A stretch of DNA of 64,000 nucleotides from Mycobacterium yunnanensis (GTDB lineage Bacteria > Actinomycetota > Actinomycetes > Mycobacteriales > Mycobacteriaceae): contig NZ_JACKVK010000003.1 in assembly GCF_025823185.1 (NCBI RefSeq), forward strand, positions 276,174 through 340,173, given 5' to 3'. Below the pieces are notes generated by a model. It did not search any database. It worked only from the letters and a program-made list of their open reading frames with translations, and was not told the DNA's origin. Shown in pieces: positions 44,023-52,954 of the stretch. Made by a program: the position numbers and the translations under genes. Position 1 is the stretch's first letter. Every line of letters begins with the position of its first letter.

Positions 44023-46176
44023 GTGTCTGATACGGACCTCATCACGGCTGAAGACAGCAACGACGGCGTCGACCTGCCGAGCCCCCCGAATTCACCGTCC
44101 ACGGAAGCGGTTTCGGCTGCTCCGGCAGCGGTGACCACCGTGGTCGCCTCGGGCGACCGCCCCACCGCCCTGACCGCGATGGTGCTTCCGGATCTTCGTG
44201 CCCTCGCCGGCCAGCTCGGCATCAAGGGTTCGTCGGGCATGCGCAAGAGCGAGCTGATCGCCGCCATCCGCGAGCATCGCGGCGACGCCAACGGTGCGGC
44301 CGCCAAGGCCGCCCCCGCGCCGGCCGCTGAACCTGCCGCTGCCGCCGACGCGGCCGCCCCGGCGATCGACGTAGCCGCCGCCGGCGCCACCGAGCGACCC
44401 GCCCGCGCCCGCCGTGAACGACGCGGTGCATCCCGCAGCGCCGGTGCCGCCACCGAGACCACCGAGGCCGCCGAGGCGACTTCCGCGGTCGAGACGCAGG
44501 AGACCAAGTCCTCCGAGGCCCCCCAGGCCTCCGCCGCCCCCGAGCAGAAGGCCGCGCAGGAGCCGGCCGCCGTCGAGAATGGCGAGAAGGCGGCCAAGAC
44601 CGCCGACGACACCGACCGCAAGGACTCGGCGCAGTCCGAGGCCCCCGCACGCACCAACGACCGTCAGAACGGCGGCGAGCGTCAGAACAACCGCAACGAC
44701 GGTGGTGGCGAGCGTCAGAACAACCGCAACGACGGCGGTGGCGAGCGTCAGAACAACCGCAACGACGGTGGCGGAAACAACGCCAACAACCGCGGCAACA
44801 ACGCGAACAACGGCAACAACAACGCCAACAGCGGCAACGCCAACAACAACAACAACAACGCGAACAACAACGCCAACAACGATGACGACGACGACGAAGG
44901 TCGGGGCGGCCGGCGCGGTCGCCGGTTCCGTGACCGCCGGCGTCGCGGCGAGCGTGGCGACGGCCAGGGCGGCGGCGGCAACAACGACCGCGACACCGAA
45001 CTGCGCGAGGACGACGTCGTCCAGCCCGTGGCGGGCATCCTCGACGTGCTCGACAACTACGCGTTCGTCCGCACCTCCGGATACCTGGCCGGCACCAACG
45101 ACGTCTACGTCTCGATGAACATGGTCCGCAAGAACGGTCTGCGCCGCGGTGACGCGATCACCGGCGCCGTGCGCGTGGCCCGTGAGGGCGAGGGCGGCGG
45201 CAACAACAACAGCCAGAACCCGCGGCAGAAGTTCAACCCACTGGTGCGGTTGGACTCTGTCAACGGCGGACCGGTCGAGGACGCCAGGAACCGTCCCGAG
45301 TTCCAGAAGCTGACGCCGCTCTACCCGAATCAGCGTCTGCGCCTCGAGACGAAGTCCGAACTGCTGACCACCCGCGTCATCGACCTGATCATGCCGATCG
45401 GCAAGGGGCAGCGCGCCCTGATCGTCTCCCCGCCCAAGGCCGGTAAGACGATGGTGCTGCAAAGCATCGCCAACGCGATCACCGTGAACAATCCCGAGTG
45501 CCACCTGATGGTGGTGCTGGTCGACGAGCGACCTGAAGAGGTCACCGACATGCAGCGTTCGGTCAAGGGCGAGGTCATCGCCTCGACCTTCGACCGGCCG
45601 CCGTCAGACCACACCGCCGTCGCGGAGCTGGCCATCGAGCGTGCCAAGCGTCTCGTCGAGCAGGGCAAGGACGTCGTCGTATTGCTCGACTCCATCACCC
45701 GACTCGGCCGTGCGTACAACAACGCCTCGCCTGCCTCCGGCCGGATCCTCTCCGGTGGCGTGGACTCCACGGCGCTCTACCCGCCCAAGCGCTTCCTCGG
45801 CGCGGCCCGCAACATCGAGAACGGCGGCTCGCTGACGATCATCGCCACGGCGCTGGTCGAGACCGGCTCGATGGGTGACACGGTCATCTACGAGGAGTTC
45901 AAGGGCACCGGCAACGCCGAGCTCAAGCTCGACCGCAAGATCGCCGAGCGCCGGGTCTTCCCCGCGGTGGACGTCAACCCGTCCAACACCCGCAAGGACG
46001 AGCTGCTGCTGTCCTCCGACGAATTCGCCGTGGTGCACAAGCTGCGCCGGGTGCTCTCGGGCTTGGACTCGCACCAGGCGATCGACCTGCTGATGAGCCA
46101 GCTCCGGAAGACGAAGAACAACTACGAGTTCCTCGTCCAGGTCTCCAAGAACACGCCGGGGACCGAGTCGGACTAA
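44023..46176 (+). CDS. rho: Transcription termination factor Rho with long disordered insert
   Basis: A 717-residue hexameric RNA-dependent ATPase. GTG 44023 (MSDTDLITAEDS) is preferred over an upstream ATG by the Shine-Dalgarno GAAAGGAAAT and the usual mycobacterial N-terminus. Residues about 45-90 are the Rho N-domain (LPDLRALAGQLGIKGSSGMRKSELIAAI). Residues about 95-330 are disordered: an Ala/Glu-rich part, three identical 11-residue repeats (ERQNNRNDGGG phase, about 218-250), an Asn-rich tract, an Asp run and an Arg/Gly-rich basic part. The RNA-binding domain then begins at GILDVLDNYAFVRTSGYL. The ATPase core has the P-loop PPKAGKTMVLQ near 468 and VVVLLDSITRLGRAYN. A terminator follows. 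Confidence 0.97.
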   Translation: MSDTDLITAEDSNDGVDLPSPPNSPSTEAVSAAPAAVTTVVASGDRPTALTAMVLPDLRALAGQLGIKGSSGMRKSELIAAIREHRGDANGAAAKAAPAPAAEPAAAADAAAPAIDVAAAGATERPARARRERRGASRSAGAATETTEAAEATSAVETQETKSSEAPQASAAPEQKAAQEPAAVENGEKAAKTADDTDRKDSAQSEAPARTNDRQNGGERQNNRNDGGGERQNNRNDGGGERQNNRNDGGGNNANNRGNNANNGNNNANSGNANNNNNNANNNANNDDDDDEGRGGRRGRRFRDRRRRGERGDGQGGGGNNDRDTELREDDVVQPVAGILDVLDNYAFVRTSGYLAGTNDVYVSMNMVRKNGLRRGDAITGAVRVAREGEGGGNNNSQNPRQKFNPLVRLDSVNGGPVEDARNRPEFQKLTPLYPNQRLRLETKSELLTTRVIDLIMPIGKGQRALIVSPPKAGKTMVLQSIANAITVNNPECHLMVVLVDERPEEVTDMQRSVKGEVIASTFDRPPSDHTAVAELAIERAKRLVEQGKDVVVLLDSITRLGRAYNNASPASGRILSGGVDSTALYPPKRFLGAARNIENGGSLTIIATALVETGSMGDTVIYEEFKGTGNAELKLDRKIAERRVFPAVDVNPSNTRKDELLLSSDEFAVVHKLRRVLSGLDSHQAIDLLMSQLRKTKNNYEFLVQVSKNTPGTESD
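44674..44772. repeat. 33-bp in-frame repeat, three copies, in rho
   Basis: Three consecutive 33-base units beginning GGCGAGCGTCAGAACAACCG encode GERQNNRNDGG-phase repeats. Copies differ only at synonymous bases. Being in frame, gain or loss of units would change only the length of the linker. Confidence 0.95.
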
Positions 46177-46183
46177 CCCGCTC

Positions 46184-46232
46184 GACGCGAAGGCCCCCGC
46201 ACGCCCATCCGGCGTCGGGGGCCTTTCGCGTC
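46184..46232. terminator. Bidirectional terminator between rho and the TetR gene
   Basis: GACGCGAAGGCCCCCG (46184-46199) pairs with CGGGGGCCTTTCGCGTC (46216-46232), with one bulged base, around a 16-base loop. It begins 7 bases after the rho stop and ends one base before the convergent TetR stop, so it can serve both genes. Confidence 0.75.
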
Positions 46233-46233
46233 T

Positions 46234-46854
46234 CTAGGCCTGGGTCGGGTCCTCGCGCAACCCCGGCATGACGTAACGGCGGACGTGGCCGAGCACCGCG
46301 TCGTGATCGGTGGGGTCGAGTTCGTGCCCCGGCACCGTCGCCAGTGAAAGCAGCGCGCGGGCAACCCATTCCGAGGCTTCCGCGACATTCGTCTTCGCGT
46401 GGATCTCGCCGCGATCCACGGCGGCGACGAGGTAGCGCGACCAGAATTCGCCCAGATCCGGCACCAGACCCTGGACGCCTGCGCCTGCGCACGCGGCGAA
46501 CTCCTCGGGTTCCTCCATGCGAAGCTTCATCAGGATGGCGCCCGGATCGGCGTAGGCGGTACGCCCGTGCCGGATGCCCGCGGCGATCTGTGCGTCGAGC
46601 CCCTCGATGCGTTCCAGCATCGCGTGCGAATCGGACCAGTAGGCCTCGTTGAGCCGCACGATCGCCGCTCCGAGCAACGCGTTCTTGTCGGGGAAGTGTC
46701 GGTACAACCACCCGCGCGACACCCCGGCAACTTCGGCCACCTCGGACACCGTCGTCGACCGAATCCCCTTGTTGCGCAGGCACACCTCAGCCGCGTCGAT
46801 CAGCCGGTCCCGGACGCTCTTGGCTGCCGGCCGGGGTGCGGTGGCGCTCGTCAA
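46234..46854 (-). CDS. TetR-family transcriptional regulator
   Basis: About 206 residues from TTG 46854, chosen for an AGGAG 8 bases upstream; ATG 46902 (222 residues) is the alternative. The HTH is SVRDRLIDAAEVCLRNKGIRSTTVSEVAEVAGVSRGWLYRHFPDKNALLGAAI. The ligand domain (AYADPGAILMKLRMEEPEEFAACAGAGVQGLVPDLGEFWSRYLVAAVDRGEIH) is typical of actinobacterial regulators of lipid genes. It is divergent from the acyl-CoA synthetase gene and probably controls it. From memory, neither gene is found between rho and rpmE in M. tuberculosis. Confidence 0.85.
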   Translation of the reverse strand: MTSATAPRPAAKSVRDRLIDAAEVCLRNKGIRSTTVSEVAEVAGVSRGWLYRHFPDKNALLGAAIVRLNEAYWSDSHAMLERIEGLDAQIAAGIRHGRTAYADPGAILMKLRMEEPEEFAACAGAGVQGLVPDLGEFWSRYLVAAVDRGEIHAKTNVAEASEWVARALLSLATVPGHELDPTDHDAVLGHVRRYVMPGLREDPTQA

Positions 46855-46990
46855 CGGCGGGGCTCCTGTTCTCTTCGTGACCAATGGGTGAGACCAGTGC
46901 ATTCTGCCCGGTGGCAGACGGTACCGTTGGCGCCGGTCGGCAGTAGACACATCTTTGTTTCTGTTCACACACGGATCGAGGTAGCCAACG

Positions 46991-48574
46991 ATGGCGGAGA
47001 CACTGCAAGGACTCCTGCGAACCCGGGCCGACCTCGACACGATCGCCGTCAAGTACGGCGATCGGGTGTGCACCTGGCGCGAGCACGTCGCCGCCGCGAG
47101 CGGCCATGCCGCCGCCGTGATCGCCGAGACCGACCCGTCACGGCCGATGCACGTCGGCACGCTCATGGGCAACACCCCGGGCATGCTGACCGCGCTGGCG
47201 GCCGCGGCGCTGGGCGGCTACACGCTGTGCGGCGTCAACACCACGCGCCGCGGCGACGCACTCGCCCGTGACGTCGCGCGCGTCGACTGCCAACTGCTGC
47301 TCACCGACGCGTCGCACCGGGGCCTGCTCGACGGTCTCGAACTGCCCGGCGTGGTGGTGCTGGACGTCGACGACGCGCAGTGGACCGAGCGGGTGAGCGC
47401 CGCGCCTGCGCTGGTGCCACACCGGGAGGTCGGTCCCGACGACACCTTCATGATGATCTTCACCTCGGGCACAAGTGGTGAACCGAAGGCCGTCGAAGTG
47501 CCGCACGCGATGGTCCTGTTCGCGGGCAGCGCACTGGTGCAGCGCTTCGGCGTCGACGACTCTGACGTCTGTTACCTGGCGATGCCGCTGTTTCACTCCA
47601 ACGCGGTGTACGCCGGGTGGAGCGTGGCCGTCGGTGCGGGTGCGGCCATGGTCCCGGCCACCTTCTCGGCCTCGCGATTCCTGGCCGATGTGCGCCGCCA
47701 CGGGGTCACCTACATGAACTACGTCGGCAAGCCCCTGGCCTACATCCTGGCCACGCCCGAGGGCGCCGACGACCACGACAACACGTTGCGCGTCGCCTTC
47801 GGCAACGAGGCGGCCGACCGCGACATCGAGGAGTTCGGGCGACGCTTCGGTTGTGCCGTCTGGGACGGCTTCGGGTCGACCGAGACGGCGGTGATCATCA
47901 CCCGGCCCGACGGGTGTCCCCCTGGGTCGATCGGCCAGGGCTTCCCCGGGGTGGCCGTCTACGACCCGGAGACGGTCACCGAGTGCGCGGTGGCCCGGTT
48001 CGACGACACCGGCGCGTTGGTCAACGCCGACGACGCGACGGGGGAGTTGGTCAACACGACCGGCAGTGGGCTGTTCCGGGGGTACTACAACGACCCCGGT
48101 GCCACCGACCAGCGGTTGCGCCACGGCATGTACTGGTCGGGAGACCTGGCCTATCGCGACGCCGACGGGTGGATCTACCTCGCCGGGCGCACGGGCGACT
48201 GGATGCGCGTCGACGGCGAGAACTTGACGTCCGCACCCATTGAGCGAATTCTGTTGCGGCTCAACGTCATCAGTCGGGTAGCGGTCTACCCCGTGCCCGA
48301 CGAACACGTGGGCGACCAGGTGATGGTCGCGTTGGTCCTGCGCGACGGGGCCGATCTGAGGCCAGAGGAGTTCGAGGCGTTCCTCGCCGTTCAGCCGGAC
48401 CTGTCGCCGAAGGCGTGGCCCCGGTACGTCTGGATCGCCGAAGACCTGCCGAGCACGGCGACCAACAAGATCCTCAAGCGCGAGTTGGTCGCCCTCGGCG
48501 TCGACCCGACGGGTCGCGTGCTGTGGCGACGGGACCGCACCGGCTTCGCGCCCGTCGTCCCGGTGGACCGCTGA
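46991..48574 (+). CDS. Acyl-CoA synthetase (FadD-type AMP-binding enzyme)
   Basis: A 527-residue ANL-superfamily enzyme that activates a carboxylic acid with ATP and CoA. The phosphate loop is MIFTSGTSGEPKAVEVPH near residue 158. Further motifs are YLAMPLFHSNAVYAGW, VWDGFGSTETAVIIT, YWSGDLAYRDADGWIYLAGR and the C-terminal lysine in STATNKILKREL. The pattern matches mycobacterial FadD proteins of the FadD17 type, but the assignment is not firm and the chain length is unknown. ATG has GAGG upstream. Confidence 0.9.
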   Translation: MAETLQGLLRTRADLDTIAVKYGDRVCTWREHVAAASGHAAAVIAETDPSRPMHVGTLMGNTPGMLTALAAAALGGYTLCGVNTTRRGDALARDVARVDCQLLLTDASHRGLLDGLELPGVVVLDVDDAQWTERVSAAPALVPHREVGPDDTFMMIFTSGTSGEPKAVEVPHAMVLFAGSALVQRFGVDDSDVCYLAMPLFHSNAVYAGWSVAVGAGAAMVPATFSASRFLADVRRHGVTYMNYVGKPLAYILATPEGADDHDNTLRVAFGNEAADRDIEEFGRRFGCAVWDGFGSTETAVIITRPDGCPPGSIGQGFPGVAVYDPETVTECAVARFDDTGALVNADDATGELVNTTGSGLFRGYYNDPGATDQRLRHGMYWSGDLAYRDADGWIYLAGRTGDWMRVDGENLTSAPIERILLRLNVISRVAVYPVPDEHVGDQVMVALVLRDGADLRPEEFEAFLAVQPDLSPKAWPRYVWIAEDLPSTATNKILKRELVALGVDPTGRVLWRRDRTGFAPVVPVDR

Positions 48575-48607
48575 CGTCGGCGGAATAGGGCCCGGTGCGC
48601 GCGCGTT

Positions 48608-48636
48608 TATGACTCTGACGGCTGACCTGGCATAAT
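48608..48636 (+). promoter_or_regulatory. Probable rpmE promoter
   Basis: TATGAC at 48608-48613 and CATAAT at 48631-48636 are 17 bases apart. The resulting leader of about 85 bases precedes the rpmE ATG and its GAAGAGG. Confidence 0.4.
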
Positions 48637-48727
48637 CGTCCGTCGACCCCTCGGTTCCGGTTCACGTCCAGAGACTCAGGTCAGGATCTCGGGCGACCCG
48701 GCGGCCAACGATACGAAGAGGACCATC

Positions 48728-48967
48728 ATGAAATCGGGCATTCACCCCAACTACGTAGAGACGTCCGTGGTCTGCGGCTGTGGAAACAGCTTCCAGACTC
48801 GGAGCACCAAGGAGAGCGGCCACATCGTGGTCGAGGTCTGCTCCCAGTGCCACCCCTTCTACACCGGTAAGCAGAAGATCCTCGACTCCGGTGGTCGTGT
48901 GGCGCGCTTCGAGAAGCGCTACGGCAAGCGCGCCGGTGCCGCCGACAAGGCTGCCGCCGACAAGTAG
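48728..48967 (+). CDS. rpmE: 50S ribosomal protein L31, zinc-binding form
   Basis: A 79-residue protein starting [22 protein letters not shown]. The four-Cys zinc site is complete: CGCG near residue 16 and CSQC near 38, with [17 protein letters not shown] after it. This is the Cys-plus form, expected under zinc-replete conditions. The basic C-terminal tail [17 protein letters not shown] extends slightly beyond E. coli L31. A hairpin follows before prfA. Confidence 0.97.
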   Translation: MKSGIHPNYVETSVVCGCGNSFQTRSTKESGHIVVEVCSQCHPFYTGKQKILDSGGRVARFEKRYGKRAGAADKAAADK

Positions 48968-48974
48968 CCGAACG

Positions 48975-49020
48975 ATCGGCGCCCGTCCTGTCGCATTCGT
49001 CGACGGGATAGGGCGCCGAT
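48975..49020 (+). terminator. Hairpin between rpmE and prfA
   Basis: ATCGGCGCCC (48975-48984) pairs with GGGCGCCGAT (49011-49020); an inner CCCGTC/GACGGG pairing is also possible. It starts 7 bases after the rpmE stop. No U-tract is present, so read-through into prfA may be partial. Confidence 0.5.
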
Positions 49021-49056
49021 TGCGTTTCCGGTCACGTTCGAAGGAGAGAGGACACG

Positions 49057-50136
49057 ATGGCGGCCACCGATTCGGCGACGAGGGTCGACGCGCTCCTCGC
49101 CGAGCACGCCGACCTCGAGACCCAACTCTCGGATCCGGCACTGCACGCCGACGCCGGCGCGGCCCGCAGGGTCGGCCGTCGTTTCGCGCAGCTGGCGCCC
49201 ATCGTCGCGACCCATCGCAAGTTGGAGACGGCGCGCGGTGATCTGGAGGCCGCCAAGGAGCTCGCGGCAGAGGACTCGTCCTTCGCCGCCGAGGTGCCGG
49301 AGCTGACCACGCGCGTCGCCGAACTCGAGCAACAGCTCAGCGATCTGCTGGCTCCCCGCGATCCCCACGACGCCGACGACGTCGTGATGGAGGTGAAGTC
49401 GGGGGAGGGCGGCGAGGAGTCCGCACTGTTCGCCGCCGACCTCGCGCGAATGTACATCCGGTACGCCGAGCGGCACGGCTGGAACGTGACCGTGCTCGAC
49501 GAGACGTTCTCCGACCTCGGCGGTTACAAGGACGCCACGTTGACCATCGCCAGCAAGGGTGACGCCGCGGACGGCGTCTGGTCGCGTCTCAAGTTCGAAG
49601 GTGGGGTGCATCGCGTCCAGCGCGTCCCCGTCACCGAGTCCCAGGGACGTGTCCACACCTCGGCGGCCGGCGTCCTGGTCTACCCCGAGCCCGAAGACGT
49701 CGAGGCCGTCCAGATCGACGAGTCCGACCTCCGCGTCGACGTGTACCGGTCCTCCGGCAAGGGCGGACAGGGCGTCAACACGACCGACTCGGCGGTCCGC
49801 ATCACCCACCTGCCCACCGGCATCGTGGTCACGTGCCAGAACGAGCGGTCGCAGCTGCAGAACAAGGCCCGCGCGATGGTCGTGCTCGCCGCCCGGCTGC
49901 AGGCCCTCGCCGAGGAACAAGCCTCCGCCGACGCGTCGGCCGACCGTGCCAGCCAGATCCGCACCGTCGACCGCAGCGAACGCATCCGGACCTACAACTT
50001 CCCCGAGAATCGGATCACCGACCACCGGGTGGGCTTCAAGGCGCACAACCTCGACCAGGTACTGGACGGGGATCTGGACCCGATGTTCGACGCACTGGCC
50101 GCTGCCGACAGACAAGCCAGGCTTCAAGAGACATGA
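49057..50136 (+). CDS. prfA: Peptide chain release factor 1
   Basis: A 359-residue class I release factor reading UAA and UAG. The codon-recognition segment has [14 protein letters not shown] (PxT-type, RF1), and the peptidyl-hydrolysis GGQ lies in [19 protein letters not shown] near residue 237. [21 protein letters not shown] is the family C-terminal signature. It requires methylation of the GGQ glutamine by PrmC, encoded next with a 4-base overlap (ATGA). Confidence 0.97.
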   Translation: MAATDSATRVDALLAEHADLETQLSDPALHADAGAARRVGRRFAQLAPIVATHRKLETARGDLEAAKELAAEDSSFAAEVPELTTRVAELEQQLSDLLAPRDPHDADDVVMEVKSGEGGEESALFAADLARMYIRYAERHGWNVTVLDETFSDLGGYKDATLTIASKGDAADGVWSRLKFEGGVHRVQRVPVTESQGRVHTSAAGVLVYPEPEDVEAVQIDESDLRVDVYRSSGKGGQGVNTTDSAVRITHLPTGIVVTCQNERSQLQNKARAMVVLAARLQALAEEQASADASADRASQIRTVDRSERIRTYNFPENRITDHRVGFKAHNLDQVLDGDLDPMFDALAAADRQARLQET

Positions 50137-50975
50137 CGCGTCTGCGGCGGGCCATCGACGACGCGGCACGCACGCTCGCCCACGCAGGAGTCGACAGCGC
50201 ATACGTCGACGCCGAGCTGCTCGCCGCACACGTCGCCGGAGTGGACCGCGGGTTGCTTCGGTTCCAGGATCCCGACGAGGGGTTCTACGACGACTACCGT
50301 GCCGTCGTCGACGCGCGCGCTCGTCGAATCCCGTTGCAACACCTCACCTCCACCGCCGCGTTCGGCCCGCTGCTGCTCGCCGTCGGCCCCGGGGTCTTCA
50401 TTCCGCGGCCCGAGACCGAGGCGCTGCTGGAATGGGCATGCAAGCAACCACTTCCGGCTGCGCCCGTCATCGTGGACCTGTGCACCGGGTCCGGGGCGTT
50501 GGCCGCAGCACTGGCCGATGCGACGCCCACGGCCCACGTCGTCGCCGTCGAGGACTCGGCCGACGCGCTGACCTACGCCCGGCGCAACGTCACGGGGCTC
50601 GACGTCGAACTCCTGCACGCCGACGTCACGGACCCGGGCCTGCTGACCGATCGGGACGGCACCGTCGACCTCCTGGTGTCAAACCCCCCGTACATCCCCG
50701 AGGGCGCCGAGCTCGATCCCGAAGTCGCCGACCACGACCCGGCCCACGCTCTCTTCGGCGGCCCGGACGGCATGCGAATCATCGAGCCGATCGTGGCCCT
50801 GGCGGCCCGGCTGCTGCGCCCCGGTGCCCACGTCGGCGTCGAGCACGACGACGAGACGGCGGCGACGACCGTCGCGCTGTTCGAACGATCCGGGGCGTTC
50901 TGCGACGTGACGTCGCGGCGGGATCTCGCCGGGCGGCCCCGGTTCGTCACGGCGAGGAGGAAGGGTTCAGGCTAG
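50133..50975 (+). CDS. prmC: Release factor glutamine methyltransferase
   Basis: A 280-residue SAM-dependent enzyme that methylates the GGQ glutamine of release factors. The SAM site is [16 protein letters not shown] and the catalytic motif is [15 protein letters not shown] helical N-terminal domain ([19 protein letters not shown]) binds the release factor, and [14 protein letters not shown] links the domains. ATG 50133 overlaps the prfA stop. The downstream gap to sua5 contains three tandem 35-bp units. Confidence 0.95.
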   Translation: MTRLRRAIDDAARTLAHAGVDSAYVDAELLAAHVAGVDRGLLRFQDPDEGFYDDYRAVVDARARRIPLQHLTSTAAFGPLLLAVGPGVFIPRPETEALLEWACKQPLPAAPVIVDLCTGSGALAAALADATPTAHVVAVEDSADALTYARRNVTGLDVELLHADVTDPGLLTDRDGTVDLLVSNPPYIPEGAELDPEVADHDPAHALFGGPDGMRIIEPIVALAARLLRPGAHVGVEHDDETAATTVALFERSGAFCDVTSRRDLAGRPRFVTARRKGSG

Positions 50976-50980
50976 GGATC

Positions 50981-51085
50981 ATGAGTGACGAGCGAGAAGC
51001 GGAGCGGGATCGCGCATGAGTGACGAGCGAGAAGCGGAGCGGGATCGCGCATGAGTGACGAGCGAGAAGCGGAGCGGGATCGCGC
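50981..51085. repeat. MIRU-like 35-bp tandem repeat, three exact copies
   Basis: Units at 50981-51015, 51016-51050 and 51051-51085 are identical, and the first 8 bases of a fourth (ATGAGTGA) form the sua5 start. Each unit begins with ATG and encodes MSDEREAERDRA, with a TGA that overlaps the ATG of the next unit (ATGA). The last unit's TGA overlaps the sua5 ATG. This is the structure described for mycobacterial interspersed repetitive units inside operons: a chain of coupled mini-ORFs. Confidence 0.9.
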
Positions 51086-51751
51086 ATGAGTGAGACGTTC
51101 GACTGCGCGGACGAGACCCAGCGGGCGCGAGGGGTCGCCTCGGCGATCAGCGCGTTGAAGGGCGGCCGCCTCGTGGTGCTGCCCACCGACACGGTCTACG
51201 GGATCGGTGCCGATGCTTTCGACGGCACCGCCGTCGCCGCCTTGCTGGCCGCCAAGGGCCGAGGTCGCGACATGCCGGTGCCGGTCCTCGTCGGGTCCTG
51301 GCACACCATCGACGGCCTGGTGTACTCCGTCCCCGACTCGGCCCGCGAACTCATCCGCGCGTTCTGGCCGGGGGCGCTGAGCCTCGTCGTGCAACAGGCC
51401 CCCTCCCTGCAATGGGACCTGGGCGACGCACAGGGCACGGTGATGTTGCGGATGCCGCTGCACCCCGTCGCCATCGAGCTGCTTCGCGAGGTCGGACCCA
51501 TGGCGGTCTCCAGCGCCAACATCTCCGGTCGGCCCGCCGCCGTGACCGCCGCCGACGCCCGCGATCAACTCGGCGACCTGGTCGAGGTGTACCTGGAAGC
51601 AGGTCCGTCGGCCAACGGCGCAGCGTCCACGATCGTCGACCTGACCGGCGCCCAACCTCGGATTCTGCGAGAGGGACCGGTCTCCGCGGCCAGCATCGCG
51701 ACGGTGCTGGGCGTCGACGCCGAGACCCTGACGGGCGTGACGCCGACCTAG
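51086..51751 (+). CDS. L-threonylcarbamoyladenylate synthase (Sua5/YrdC)
   Basis: A 221-residue YrdC-fold enzyme making threonylcarbamoyl-AMP from Thr, bicarbonate and ATP for the t6A modification of tRNA. Signatures are LKGGRLVVLPTDTVYGIGADAF, KGRGRDMPVPVLVGS, FWPGALSLVVQQ and VSSANISGRPAAV. There is no C-terminal Sua5 domain, so it is the shorter TsaC-like form. Translation is probably coupled to the upstream mini-ORFs, whose last TGA overlaps this ATG. Confidence 0.93.
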   Translation: MSETFDCADETQRARGVASAISALKGGRLVVLPTDTVYGIGADAFDGTAVAALLAAKGRGRDMPVPVLVGSWHTIDGLVYSVPDSARELIRAFWPGALSLVVQQAPSLQWDLGDAQGTVMLRMPLHPVAIELLREVGPMAVSSANISGRPAAVTAADARDQLGDLVEVYLEAGPSANGAASTIVDLTGAQPRILREGPVSAASIATVLGVDAETLTGVTPT

Positions 51752-51768
51752 GTCTCAGGTAGGTCCAG

Positions 51769-51774
51769 TACATT
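51769..51774 (+). promoter_or_regulatory. -10 element for a leaderless wecA mRNA
   Basis: TACATT ends 7 bases before the GTG of the next gene, and no Shine-Dalgarno is present, which fits a leaderless transcript. Confidence 0.45.
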
Positions 51775-51781
51775 TCAGCGC

Positions 51782-52954
51782 GTGGAAGGCCTGCTCGCGT
51801 TGTCGGACCGCGGTGCCGGCGTCCCGTTGCGGGAGCTCGCCCTCGTCGGCCTCACCGCGGCGATCATCACGTACTTCGCCACGGGGTGGGTGCGCACGCT
51901 GGCCACCCGCTTCGGCGCGGTTGCCTATCCCCGCCAGCGCGACGTCCACGTTCAACCGACACCACGAATGGGCGGCCTGGCGATGTACGTCGGCGTCGTC
52001 GCGGCGGTCCTTCTGGCCTCCCAGCTGCCCGCCCTCAACCGCGGGTTCGTGTACTCGTCGGGCATGCCCGCCGTCGTCGTCGCGGGCGGACTGATCATGG
52101 TGATCGGACTGATCGACGACCGCTGGGGTCTGGACGCGCTGACCAAGTTCGCCGGCCAGATCACCGCGGCCAGCGTCCTGGTGACCATGGGCGTGGCGTG
52201 GAGCGTGCTCTACATCCCGATCGGCGGCGTGGGCACCATCGTGCTCGACCAGGTGACGTCGATCCTGCTGACGCTGGCGCTGACGGTGTCGATCGTCAAC
52301 GCGATGAACTTCGTCGACGGGCTGGACGGTCTCGCCGCCGGGCTCGGCCTCATCACGGCCGCGGCGATCTGCATCTTCTCGGTCGGGTTGCTTCGCGACC
52401 ACGGCGGTGACGTGCTGTTCTACCCGCCCGCGGTGATCTCCGTAGTGCTGGCCGGCGCCTGTCTCGGCTTCCTGCCGCACAACTTCCACCCGGCCAAGAT
52501 CTTCATGGGCGATTCCGGCTCGATGCTGATCGGGCTGATGCTGGCGGCGGCGTCGACCACCGCCGCCGGGCCGATCTCACAGAACGCCTACGGCGCACGC
52601 GACGTCTTCGCGTTGCTCTCGCCGTTCCTTCTGGTGGTGGCGGTGATGTTCGTGCCGGCGCTGGACATGTTGCTGGCCATCGTGCGACGCACGCGTGCGG
52701 GCCGCAGTCCGTTCAGTCCCGACAAGATGCACCTGCACCATCGGCTCCTGCAGATCGGTCATTCGCACCGCCGGGTCGTCCTGCTGATCTACATGTGGGT
52801 CGGCATCGTCGCGCTCGGGGCCGCCAGCACGATCTTCTTCGACCCGCGGTACACCGGTGCGGTGATGCTCGCGGCAATCGTCGTGGCGGTCGTCATCACG
52901 CTCATCCCGCTCCTGCGGAGAAGCCGCGGAGCTCCCAGCCAGCTATCAGACTGA
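51782..52954 (+). CDS. wecA: Decaprenyl-phosphate GlcNAc-1-phosphate transferase (WecA/Rfe)
   Basis: A 390-residue polytopic enzyme of the MraY/WecA family with about 11 spans. It moves GlcNAc-1-phosphate to decaprenyl phosphate, the first step of the arabinogalactan linkage unit in mycobacteria. Family motifs are YPRQRDVHVQPTPRMGGLAM, the Asp pair in IGLIDDRWGLDALTKF, NAMNFVDGLDGLAAGL and FMGDSGSMLIGL, plus the His-rich KMHLHHRLLQIGHSHR cytosolic loop. The GTG start is placed by the -10 spacing. M. tuberculosis has rfe at the same place. Confidence 0.93.
   Translation: MEGLLALSDRGAGVPLRELALVGLTAAIITYFATGWVRTLATRFGAVAYPRQRDVHVQPTPRMGGLAMYVGVVAAVLLASQLPALNRGFVYSSGMPAVVVAGGLIMVIGLIDDRWGLDALTKFAGQITAASVLVTMGVAWSVLYIPIGGVGTIVLDQVTSILLTLALTVSIVNAMNFVDGLDGLAAGLGLITAAAICIFSVGLLRDHGGDVLFYPPAVISVVLAGACLGFLPHNFHPAKIFMGDSGSMLIGLMLAAASTTAAGPISQNAYGARDVFALLSPFLLVVAVMFVPALDMLLAIVRRTRAGRSPFSPDKMHLHHRLLQIGHSHRRVVLLIYMWVGIVALGAASTIFFDPRYTGAVMLAAIVVAVVITLIPLLRRSRGAPSQLSD

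Noticed and set aside
44674..44772. Repeat array as an independent element in rho
   Set aside because: The repeats are in frame, encode part of the linker and have synonymous differences only, so they belong to the gene.
50981..51085. CRISPR array
   Set aside because: The units are directly adjacent without spacers and each is a coding mini-ORF; no cas genes are present.
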